32,315 nt of DNA from assembly GCA_903932155.1 (NCBI GenBank), contig CAIZFH010000008.1:1-32315 (forward strand), given 5' to 3'. How positions within the stretch are numbered: position 1 is the first letter of the stretch; each line of letters opens with the position of its first letter. This DNA comes from an uncultured Granulicella sp. (GTDB lineage: Bacteria > Acidobacteriota > Terriglobia > Terriglobales > Acidobacteriaceae). This document shows, in pieces, positions 23,377-31,019 of this stretch. The notes below the pieces were generated by a model that was given only the letters and a program-made list of their open reading frames with translations, ran no database searches and was not told the DNA's origin. A program made the translations under genes and the position numbers.

Positions 23377-25155
23377 TTAGACCATTACTTCGTGGGTTGG
23401 CACAGAAAGAGTGGTTGAACCGGAAAGCTGCTCTCGCACACCTTCCGCGATGTGGTGCGGCATAAAGGGCTCTCCGTCGTACTTACGGATGTGCCCGTCG
23501 GCCACGAAGCTGGTCTCGCTGCGCAGGTAGCGCGCGAACTGCCCGCTGTAGTTATTCTCCACAAGGATGGTGTGCTTCGCGGCGCGCAGAATCTTCAGGA
23601 TCGCGTCGCCGTGCAGCGGCACCAGCCAGCGAATCTGCAACTGGTTGGCTGTAATTCCCTGCTCGGCCAGCCTGGCGCGCGCCTCGCGAATGGTTCCGTC
23701 GGTCGATCCCCATCCGACCAGCGTCACCTGCGCGTCCTGCGGCCCCTCCAGCACCGGCGGCGGAACCATCGCCTCGATGCCCGCCACCTTGCGCATGCGC
23801 TTGTCCATCATGGCGCGGCGTTTGCCGGCGTTGGTGTACTCATCGCTGATGAGCACTCCATTCTCCTCGTGCTCGTCGCTGGCGACTGTGTGCGTATAGC
23901 CCAGCAGTCCGGGGATCGCACGGGGCGAGACGCCGCTTTCGGTGAACTTGTAGCGCAGGTACTCCTCCTCGTGAAAATCGCCGTTGGTCGTGATTAGCTC
24001 GCCGCGATCGATCTCCGGTATGAAGTCCAGCAGCTTGGGATCGACGCTCAACCGTCCCTCGGAAAGCAGCAGATCGCAGAGTACGATTCCCGGACACTGG
24101 AAGCGGTCCGTGACGTTGAATATCTCAGCCATCAGCGTAAAGCAGTCGCCGATGTTGAGCGGCGCCGCGATGACCCGCGGAAAGTCGCCAAAGGCCGCGC
24201 CCAGGGCCTGCCACAGGTCACCCTGCTCGGTCTTGGTGGGCACTCCGGTGGACGGACCGGCGCGCATGCAGTTAATCGCCACCACGGGAATCTCCGCCAT
24301 CGCCGACAGGCCCAGCCCTTCGGTCATCAGAGCGAAGCCGCCGCCAGAGGTCGCGCACATGGAGCGTACCCCTGCGTGCGCAGCGCCAATCGCCATATTG
24401 ATGACGCCAATCTCGTCCTCCATCTGGCGCACCATGATTCCTGCCTTGCGCCCGTGCCCCGCCATCCAGTGCAGCACGCCGGTGGATGGGCTCATGGGAT
24501 ATGCGCAGTAGAACTTGACCCCGGCGGCCGCGCCGCCCATCGCCATCGCTGCGTTGCCGCTGAGCACTGCATAGCGCTTCTCGGTCATGGGCAGAGGTCT
24601 GGCGAACGGTTTGAAGTTTGCCGTGGCGTACTCATATCCGGTGCGTGCCAGATCGACGTTCTCCTTCACCACCGCTTCGCCCTTGCGCCCGAACTGCCCC
24701 GCAATCACGCTCTCCAGCGATTGGAAGCCCACCCCCATCATGCTGAGAGCCGCGCCCAGAGCCAGCGTATTCTGCGCCACCTTGTTGCGTGTGATGTCGG
24801 CCATCTTGCTCACCGGCAACGCGCATAGCTGCACGCCGTCGGCCGCCGCGCCGGGCTTGATCGTGTCCGCGTTGTAGATGCAAGCGCCGCCCGTCGTCAG
24901 CAACCGCAGATGGCGGTCCATCGTGTCCTGGTTGAGCGGGATCAGCAGGTCGATGCCGTCGCCCATGCACTCAACCGGTTCGATACCGGTGCGAATAGTC
25001 AGAAACGTATGCCCGCCGCGAATGATCGACTGGTACGCGTTGTATGCATTCAGGTGCAGCCCGCGCCGGCTGAAGATCATTGCAAAGATGTCGCCTGGCG
25101 TGGCAACACCCTGGCCGGCGGCACCGCCAATACCAATGGCGAAGGTCTCACTCAT
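23377..25155 (-). CDS. 2-oxoacid:ferredoxin oxidoreductase, fused gamma-alpha subunit
   Basis: ATG 25155 follows GGAGG by 6 nt; an upstream in-frame start at 25173 is less likely. Residues 1-190 form the gamma domain (IGIGGAAGQGVATPGDIFAM, YQSIIRGGHTFLTIRTG). The alpha domain begins near residue 205 (LSGNAAMAMGGAAAGVKFYC, YPMSPSTGVLHWM, VRQMEDEIGVINMAIGAAHA, TSGGGFALMTEGLGLSAMAE). The transketolase C-terminal-like domain (VGWGSTDGTIREARARL) precedes the end. At 592 residues it matches KorA-type fused subunits. It is the first gene of a two-gene operon with the beta subunit. A TCA-cycle role as 2-oxoglutarate:ferredoxin oxidoreductase is the best guess. Confidence 0.92.
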   Translation of the reverse strand: MSETFAIGIGGAAGQGVATPGDIFAMIFSRRGLHLNAYNAYQSIIRGGHTFLTIRTGIEPVECMGDGIDLLIPLNQDTMDRHLRLLTTGGACIYNADTIKPGAAADGVQLCALPVSKMADITRNKVAQNTLALGAALSMMGVGFQSLESVIAGQFGRKGEAVVKENVDLARTGYEYATANFKPFARPLPMTEKRYAVLSGNAAMAMGGAAAGVKFYCAYPMSPSTGVLHWMAGHGRKAGIMVRQMEDEIGVINMAIGAAHAGVRSMCATSGGGFALMTEGLGLSAMAEIPVVAINCMRAGPSTGVPTKTEQGDLWQALGAAFGDFPRVIAAPLNIGDCFTLMAEIFNVTDRFQCPGIVLCDLLLSEGRLSVDPKLLDFIPEIDRGELITTNGDFHEEEYLRYKFTESGVSPRAIPGLLGYTHTVASDEHEENGVLISDEYTNAGKRRAMMDKRMRKVAGIEAMVPPPVLEGPQDAQVTLVGWGSTDGTIREARARLAEQGITANQLQIRWLVPLHGDAILKILRAAKHTILVENNYSGQFARYLRSETSFVADGHIRKYDGEPFMPHHIAEGVREQLSGSTTLSVPTHEVMV

Positions 25156-25438
25156 AAGCTCCCTCCAACTCAAACAGCCGGAACTGTCACGACTTATAAA
25201 GGGCCCGCCTGGAGTCTACGATGGTATCTGGAACCGCGCAGCCTGCCATTTTAAGCCAGACATACGTCGGTTCCGCGTCGTACCAGGACACCTGTTCGGC
25301 GAAAGAACATTCCAGAAGGAGTCGCCTCCTGTCGGAGCGAGCCTTAGCATACACGATCCCGTGCAACTCTGGCACGGCACTCCAGCGCCCGCATGTAGCC
25401 CATTACAATCGAACATTGCACTACATCGCCGGCGGTAC

Positions 25439-25755
25439 TCAATTCAGTTCTTCTCCCCCCACGATCAGATAGGCCTGCCACACATACTCGAGAGCCTACG
25501 GCAGAATCTGCTTCCGCACCACCCTGTCCGTATGCACCGCATTCCACGCAAACACCAGCTGAAAGTAGTAACTCTTCGCCGTCAGCAGATTGCCATGTCT
25601 CGTTCGCCGCGACCCAGTCGTGCATATAGGGGTTGGTCGGCGGCGTCGATCCATAGTTGTCCCGATCGCCAACCTCCATTCAGATCCGCAGCGGCTTCAC
25701 CGCACTCTCTGGTATCAGGAGCTCCCCCTTATCGTTCGGGTCACTTAATGGGATG
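25439..25755 (-). pseudogene. Putative esterase (PF00756-like), C-terminal remnant with stops and frameshift
   Basis: Joined over frames, the minus strand reads LLIPESAVKPLRI, stop, MEVGDRDNYGSTPPTNPYMH, DWVAANETW, then in another frame YYFQLVFAWNAVHTDRVVRK, QILP, stop, ALEYVWQAYL. This is the C-terminal end of acidobacterial enterochelin-esterase-like hydrolases (KPLRIWMEVGDRDN...MHDW..ANE..., LPEALEYVW.GYP). TGA replaces the expected Trp, TAG replaces the expected Glu, and a frameshift lies near 25575. The catalytic nucleophile region is missing altogether, so this is clearly dead. A final TGA lies at 25439-25441. Confidence 0.65.
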
Positions 25756-25771
25756 GTCCGTCGCTTTACCT

Positions 25772-25842
25772 CAAACGAGACTTTACAGGCTCTTCAATCC
25801 AGCCTATAACCAGCACTCAAGCTGATTCAAAAATACCTGGGC
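25772..25842 (+). pseudogene. Second, diverged serine-recombinase tail fragment
   Basis: CAAACGAGACTTTACAGGC and the following 50 bases align with 737-811 in the same orientation, with roughly three quarters of positions identical by eye. In frame it reads KRDFTGSSIQPITSTQADSK against KPDFSGFSNQSMTNTHIGSE at the first copy. The first copy extends further upstream into recognisable recombinase sequence; here only the tail remains. Confidence 0.55.
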
Positions 25843-25849
25843 CCATCAA

Positions 25850-25895
25850 TAGCTGCGCTACACTTACAAATGAAATGGCACAACATTTCGGGCAG
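25850..25895 (+). repeat. Interspersed element-end sequence (inverted copy of 826-871)
   Basis: TAGCTGCGCTACACTTAC (25850-25867) is the reverse complement of 854-871 with one mismatch, and similarity continues weakly to TCGGGCAG (25888-25895). Another weaker copy in the same orientation lies directly before it (25814-25842). The sequence sits between two gene remnants. Confidence 0.65.
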
Positions 25896-25905
25896 TGCCG
25901 ACACA

Positions 25906-26085
25906 ATGTCCAGAAAACCCAGCCGCCGAACCTTCCTTAAGTTGAGCGCAGCAGCAGCGTCACTGACGGCGGCTGAACTGGCCCACGCGCTGCCGAACGG
26001 AAAGCGCATCTCAGTTGTAACGGACGACGATTCGCCAGTTTACCGCTGCCAGCCGGATAACCTATGCACACACCCGTGCATCTAG
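25906..26085 (+). pseudogene. Tat-signal protein, truncated after the signal peptide
   Basis: ATG 25906 opens a clear twin-arginine signal peptide: KPSRRTFLKLSAAAASLTAA, then ELAHALPNGKR and ISVVTDDDSPV, which looks like the start of a mature enzyme. After that the frame turns to low-complexity sequence (YRCQPDNLCTHPC) and stops at 26083-26085. Tat signals of this kind precede glycosidases in this genome group. The original protein cannot be named. Confidence 0.5.
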
Positions 26086-26193
26086 CTTAACTAGCTTAAC
26101 AAAGCTTGTAACTATAGTTGTGCACAATCAATGCAAGGAGACTGTCTTCAGCACTCGGCGGCAGGTGAGTATAGGTTGTTCAAGTTTGTCCGA

Positions 26194-26571
26194 CTACATT
26201 GAGCATCCACATCCTCGCTTCGCGATGGCTCGATTCTGGGAGCATTTTCCCGCGCCAACGCGAAGGCGCCAGGGAATCACACCTGCGCGTAAATATAGAG
26301 CAACTCGACCGTTAGGCAGGTCTTCGAGACGCAAGTTTGAGGTTTGTGTGCCAGTGAGCTGGAGTTGGGCTGCGTCCAATGACAGATGGGGACGCGCTTT
26401 GAATGTGGCGACTTGATGCTCGTGGCCATCCGCGGGAAGCGTGACATGAGAGGAGTCCGCCAATACTCCTGGGTACGCTACCAGCCGCCAACCAAGGAGT
26501 GTCGCCATGATGATGAGTGCGATGGCCCCTGCCGCGAAATACCATGAACGTAAATCACGCAAACGTATCAT
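26194..26571 (-). CDS. Hypothetical membrane-anchored protein, possibly truncated
   Basis: The product has 125 residues. One membrane helix near the N-terminus (WYFAAGAIALIIMATLLGWR) is followed by an extracytoplasmic region (VTLPADGHEHQVATFKA, QLQLTGTQTSNLRLEDL). The last 20 residues (GKCSQNRAIAKRGCGCSM) look unlike the rest and may be read past a truncation. It starts 12 nt after the M13 peptidase stop on the same strand, but no clear ribosome-binding site was seen. I do not recognise the family. Confidence 0.4.
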   Translation of the reverse strand: MIRLRDLRSWYFAAGAIALIIMATLLGWRLVAYPGVLADSSHVTLPADGHEHQVATFKARPHLSLDAAQLQLTGTQTSNLRLEDLPNGRVALYLRAGVIPWRLRVGAGKCSQNRAIAKRGCGCSM

Positions 26572-26583
26572 GAAAGATAGACG

Positions 26584-28650
26584 CTACCAGATATGGACTC
26601 GGTCGGCTGGAGCGAGATAGAGTTTGTCGCCCGGCTTCACGTCGAAGGCGGCGTACCATGCATCGAGGTTGCGGATGGTGTCGGCGCGGTACTCGCCGGG
26701 GGAGTGGGGGTCGGTGAGAACCTGCTGGCGGAGGGCGGCTTCACGAGATTTGCCGGACTCGCTTATGGCGTAGCCGAGGAAGAACTGTTGGTCGCCGGTG
26801 AGGTCGCCTACGACCGGTGCCGGCTTGCCATGGAGCGAGGCCTTCCATGCGTCGTAGGATGCGGTGATGCCGGCGAGGTCGGCGATGTTTTCGCCGAGCG
26901 TCTGGTGGCCGTTGAGGTGTAGGTCGGGGAAGGGCGCGTAGGTGTCGTACTGTTTGGCGAGAGCCTCGATAGAGGCTTCGAAGTGGGCGCGGTCGGCATC
27001 GGTCCACCAGTTACGGACCTTGCCCTGGGAGTCGAAGGCCGCGCCTTCGCTGTCGAAGGTGTGGGAGATCTCGTGGCCGATGATGGTGCCGATAGCACCG
27101 TAGTTAACGGCATCGGGCGCCTTCGGATCGAAGAACGGCGGGCCAAAGATGGCGGCGGGGAAGTTGAGGCCGTTGTCGAGCGGGAGGTTAACGGCATTGA
27201 CGGTCTGCGGCGTCATGCACCACTCCTTGCGATCGGTGGGTTTGCCGATGCGGGCGAGCTCGTAGTGGTAGTTGAAGAGCGAGTCACGCCAGAGGTTGCC
27301 AAATAGGTCATCGGACTTGAGGACGAGGCCGTTGTAGGAGCGCCAACGGTCGGCATAACCAATGCCGACCTGTAGGGTTCCGAGCTTGCGAAGGGCCTCG
27401 GCCTTGGTGGCGGGCGCCATCCAGGTGATGTTTTCGAGGCGCTGGTGAAAAGCGGTGAGGAGGTTGGCGACCATCTCTTCGACCTTCGCCTTGTCGGCCG
27501 GAGGGAAGTACTGCGCGGCATATAGCTTGCCGACTGCGTCGCCAAGAACGCCGTTGACGATCAGGACGGCGCGCTGGTCGCGAGGGCGCTGCTGCTGGGC
27601 GCCGGTGAGGACTTTGCCGGTGAAGTTGAAGCGTTCGTCGGCCAATACCGTGGAGATGGCGCTGGCGTTTGCTTCGATGAGGTGGAAAGCGAGGTAGTCC
27701 TTCCAGGTAGCGATGGGCGTGGAGGCAACCAGCGCGGCCTCGCCGGCGATGGCGGTGGGTTGCCAGACGATGAAGCTAGTCTGTTGGGTGAGATCGCCGG
27801 CGGCGAAGTAGGCGGACCAGTCGAGGCCGGGAGCGTTTCTGGCGAAGTCGGCGGCCTGCCAGACGTTATTGGCCTTCTTGATGTCTTCGTCCTCGGCGAG
27901 CGAGATGTGCTTTGTGGCGATGGCGGTTTCCAGCGCGAGGATGGCCTCGGCGCGGGAAGTAAGGCCCTCGCTCGATGAGTCGTAGCCGGCGAGCTTGAGC
28001 ATGGTGGCGATGTGCTGCACATACTTCTCGCGAATGTCCTTCATGCGGGGTGAGTCGGTTATGTAGTAGGCGCGGTCCGGCAGGGTGAGGCCACCCTGCA
28101 TGATGTAGGGCGTGTAGTGGTCGGGGTCGTTGAAGCCCGGGGCGATCCAGACGCCGAAGAGGTTGGGGGTGTGAAAGTTGGTGTTGTTGAGGGCGTCGAC
28201 ATCGGCGCGGAGGGTGTGGCCCAGGGCGGCGGCAAGCTCACGCTGGTTGGCGATGGCGGCGATCTCGGCGAGGTGCGGCTTGAGCGAGGCTAGGCCGTGC
28301 GCGTCGATGGCCTTCTCGTCCATGTAGGAGGCGTAGAGGTCGGCGATCTTGCGCTTTTCGGTGCCAGGGGCGGAGTTGGACTTGGCTGCCTCCTCGATGA
28401 GAGCAGCGATACGCTTGTTGGCGATGTCGGTGAGCAGCGAGAAGCCGGAGACGCTGGTGCGGTCGGCGGGGATTTCGGTGTGGGCGATCCAGACGCCGTT
28501 GGCGTAGTGGTAGAAGTCGTCGCCGGGCTTGAGGGAGGCGTCCATCCGCGAGGCGTCGATGCCGTGGATATTGACGGGGACAGAGACCTGCTGGGCCAGA
28601 GCGGTGCAGGAGATGAGGGTGAGGGCGAAAAGATAGAGCTTGCTGGTCAT
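26584..28650 (-). CDS. M13 family (neprilysin-like) metallopeptidase
   Basis: Zinc-dependent oligopeptidase exported to the periplasm or outer surface. ATG 28650 is chosen because AGGAAA lies just upstream and a signal peptide follows directly (MTSKLYLFALTLISCTALAQ); the frame extends 63 codons further but without family sequence. The zinc site is H526-E527-I-S-H530 (IGHEISHTF) with the third ligand E587 in LGENIADLAG, the exact M13 spacing. The family N-terminal domain (GDDFYHYANGVWIAHTEIPA) and the C-terminal RADTIRNLDAWYAAFDVKPG, ending in VHIW with Trp last as in the family, are present. The 688 residues are normal length. It probably degrades peptides for nutrition or turnover. Confidence 0.95.
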   Translation of the reverse strand: MTSKLYLFALTLISCTALAQQVSVPVNIHGIDASRMDASLKPGDDFYHYANGVWIAHTEIPADRTSVSGFSLLTDIANKRIAALIEEAAKSNSAPGTEKRKIADLYASYMDEKAIDAHGLASLKPHLAEIAAIANQRELAAALGHTLRADVDALNNTNFHTPNLFGVWIAPGFNDPDHYTPYIMQGGLTLPDRAYYITDSPRMKDIREKYVQHIATMLKLAGYDSSSEGLTSRAEAILALETAIATKHISLAEDEDIKKANNVWQAADFARNAPGLDWSAYFAAGDLTQQTSFIVWQPTAIAGEAALVASTPIATWKDYLAFHLIEANASAISTVLADERFNFTGKVLTGAQQQRPRDQRAVLIVNGVLGDAVGKLYAAQYFPPADKAKVEEMVANLLTAFHQRLENITWMAPATKAEALRKLGTLQVGIGYADRWRSYNGLVLKSDDLFGNLWRDSLFNYHYELARIGKPTDRKEWCMTPQTVNAVNLPLDNGLNFPAAIFGPPFFDPKAPDAVNYGAIGTIIGHEISHTFDSEGAAFDSQGKVRNWWTDADRAHFEASIEALAKQYDTYAPFPDLHLNGHQTLGENIADLAGITASYDAWKASLHGKPAPVVGDLTGDQQFFLGYAISESGKSREAALRQQVLTDPHSPGEYRADTIRNLDAWYAAFDVKPGDKLYLAPADRVHIW

Positions 28651-28730
28651 GCGGGTTTCCTGACTTCGGTCATCGTTCGTGACGCGAGATAGTAAGTTTA
28701 CTTGATGTCGCGTCAGTTGAGCTGAGGGTT

Positions 28731-29020
28731 GTGCGGCGAGAATGGGGACGGAGAGATGTGGGCCACTCGCATGGGCGGGTGTCCGCGCAGACGCCTGCGG
28801 GAAATGCCGGGTCTCCGGTGAAACTGAGCTACAAGACACTGGGCAAGACAGGGCTGAAGGTGACGACGGTTGGGATGGGATGCATGATCACCTCGGACCC
28901 TAGCGTGGTGACGAGGGCGGCCGATCTTGGGATCACGTACTTCGACATGGCGCGCGGCTAGGGGCGCAGCTGTCCGTGAAATGGATTCGAAATCAGGCAA
29001 GTCATGGCTTTTAGGCCTGT
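28731..29020 (+). pseudogene. Aldo/keto reductase, N-terminal fragment with nonsense stop
   Basis: The frame opening at 28731 reads VKLSYKTLGKTGLKVTTVGM, then GCMITSDPSVVTRAADLGIT and YFDMARG, and stops at TAG 28959-28961. Aldo/keto reductases have YFDTARGY here, so the catalytic tyrosine codon has become TAG. Weak similarity continues in another frame (AAVREMDSKSGK) to about 29020 and then ends. The gene is therefore truncated and inactive. It diverges from the M13 peptidase gene. Confidence 0.65.
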
Positions 29021-29247
29021 GCAGAGGACCTGCGGGGCACGATAAGGTCTTTGCCGTTGGAGCGAATGCGAAAATGTTGGCGAGCCGGACACTCGGGGGT
29101 ACATTGTCTCGTAGACGGGCAAGCAAAATGGAAATCCCGGCTATACGTGAAAGCAGCCGGCATCCGCCAAGCCCCGCGTAGACCGTCACCCCTACATCCG
29201 GCGTAATTGGTGTGACTGAATATCTCCTTCGAGGTTAACAAACTCCC

Positions 29248-30639
29248 GTGACCACACACCCGCGCCTCTCCCGCCTGCTTCTGCTGTTCGCGTTCACTGC
29301 CATCGCTACAGCCTCCTACGCAGCGCCCCCGCCCGATCACTGGGTCGGTACCTGGGCCACCGCACCATTCGCCGCCAATAACGGCAGGCCCGCACTGCCT
29401 GTAGCCGCACCCGGCGCGGCGCCGCTTGCCACCGCTGCTCCATCCACTACTCCGGCTCCTGCCGCTCCTCCAGCACCTGTACTTGCGCCCGCGGCACCCG
29501 CTGCGCCAGGCGCCGCGTCAACTCCCGCTCCGCCCCGCGTTCGTCCGCCATTCGTAGTCTACGGCACAACCGATACCACCCTGCGCGAGATCGTGCATGT
29601 CTCGCTCGGTGGTCCCATGATCCGCGTCATCTTCACCAACGAGTTCGGCACCGAGCCGCTCACCGTCGGAGCGGCGCACGTCGCCGTCAGCCATGGTGGC
29701 AGCACCATCAATCTCGGCTCTGCCGCCAATCTCACCTTCGGCGGACACGCCTCCATCATCATCCCGCCCGGAGCGCTTGTGGTCAGCGATCCGGCCACGC
29801 TGAATCTCCCGGCCGAGTCGGACCTCGCCATCAGCTTCTTCCTTCCTGCGCAGACCATCACCCACCTCTCTCAGCATGGCTCCGCCGACCAGACCAGCTA
29901 CACCGCGCCCGGAAACGTCGTCGGCGCGCAGACACTGGAAAGCCCAACCGAGATCCGCGCCTGGCCCTTCGTCAAGGGGATCGACGTCAAAGTCTCCGCC
30001 CAGAGCGGCGCCGTCGTCGCCTTCGGCGACAGCATCACCGACGGCGCATTCGCCGCCATCAACCAGAACGCGCGCTGGCCCGATGAACTCGCCCGCCGCC
30101 TGCAGGCCGACAAGAAGACCGCCGACATCGGCGTCCTCAACGAAGGCATCGGCGGCAACCGCATCCTCCACGACGGCACAGGCCCCAGTGCCCTGGCCCG
30201 CTTCGACCGTGACGTCATCGCGCAGTCCGGAGTCAAGTACGTCATTATCCTGGAGGCCATCAACGACATCGGCCACGCCTACGACACCCACCGCGTCTAT
30301 GATGTCGTCACAGCCGATGATCTCATCGCCGGCTATGTTCAGATGGCGGAGCGCGCCCATACCCACGGCATCAAGGTCTACATCGGCACGCTGACCCCCT
30401 ACCATGGCGCCGGATACGCCTCACCCGCTGGCGAGCAGGTCGTACAGGCCCTCAACCAATGGATCCGTACCACCAACCAGATCGATGGCTACATCGACTT
30501 CGAGAAAGCCGTGCAGGATCCCGCCAACCCTGCCATGTACCTGCCCGCCTACGACCACGGCGACCACCTCCACCCCAGCGATCCCGGCTACAAGGCCATG
30601 GGCGACGCCATCGACCTCAAGCTCTTCCAGTCGAAGTAG
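29248..30639 (+). CDS. SGNH/GDSL-family hydrolase with Pro/Ala-rich linker
   Basis: A 463-residue secreted esterase. It starts at GTG 29248, with a signal peptide (LSRLLLLFAFTAIATASYA). An N-terminal WVGTWATAP motif is followed by a Pro/Ala-rich linker (residues 50-95), then a beta-sandwich-like domain, then the SGNH domain. The four blocks are complete: Ser262 in FGDSITDG, Gly302 in GIGGNR, Asn339 in EAINDIG, and Asp439/His442 in DHLHPSD. This architecture (GTWATAP...GDSIT) is found in bacterial GDSL esterases that remove acetyl or similar groups from plant polysaccharides or lipids. The linker is longer than usual and C-rich in codons. It is a single gene. Confidence 0.9.
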   Translation: MTTHPRLSRLLLLFAFTAIATASYAAPPPDHWVGTWATAPFAANNGRPALPVAAPGAAPLATAAPSTTPAPAAPPAPVLAPAAPAAPGAASTPAPPRVRPPFVVYGTTDTTLREIVHVSLGGPMIRVIFTNEFGTEPLTVGAAHVAVSHGGSTINLGSAANLTFGGHASIIIPPGALVVSDPATLNLPAESDLAISFFLPAQTITHLSQHGSADQTSYTAPGNVVGAQTLESPTEIRAWPFVKGIDVKVSAQSGAVVAFGDSITDGAFAAINQNARWPDELARRLQADKKTADIGVLNEGIGGNRILHDGTGPSALARFDRDVIAQSGVKYVIILEAINDIGHAYDTHRVYDVVTADDLIAGYVQMAERAHTHGIKVYIGTLTPYHGAGYASPAGEQVVQALNQWIRTTNQIDGYIDFEKAVQDPANPAMYLPAYDHGDHLHPSDPGYKAMGDAIDLKLFQSK

Positions 30640-31019
30640 GATCACCCGCACACACCAACCAACAGGCGCGACCAGAGATTCTGGTTATCGCAGGGTTGAG
30701 TGGCTCTTAGGCGTGGTACGGGGGCATGTGGCCAGTGATTGGCCCAAACCCCGCCGGCACAATCCCGTAAAGCCAATCTTGTTCGATTTCGTCCCGTTAT
30801 CGACCAAGCCAGCCTCACAACCCAGAAAGCCGACTCGACTCCAGAGAATCGGCGTTAACGGCAAGCTCACTCCGCCCGGAGACGCGCCCACTCGAACTTG
30901 GTGAAAAGGCGACTTTATCGGCGTTAGTGTTCTATCCACTCGGAGATTATCCCGTCGTCCCGCAGGGTCGTGAAGAAGATCGGCTTTAGCGCCAGTCCAA
31001 AGAACGAGGCTTTCTCTAA
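30640..31019. other. Intergenic stretch, no gene supported
   Basis: This 380-base stretch lies between convergent genes. A 84-codon minus-strand frame crosses it but shows no family resemblance or good ribosome-binding site. No clear terminator hairpin with T-run was seen. Confidence 0.4.

Noticed and set aside
24878-25825. 315-codon plus-strand ORF over the start of the oxidoreductase alpha gene and the esterase remnant
   Set aside because: Composition is random-like, its first half is antisense to a conserved gene, and its last part is the recombinase-tail fragment.
29518-30405. 295-codon minus-strand ORF opposite the SGNH hydrolase
   Set aside because: Antisense shadow; the plus strand has all four SGNH blocks.
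30685-30939. 84-codon minus-strand ORF in the gap after the SGNH gene
   Set aside because: No recognisable family, no clear ribosome-binding site, and the length is expected by chance in GC-rich DNA.
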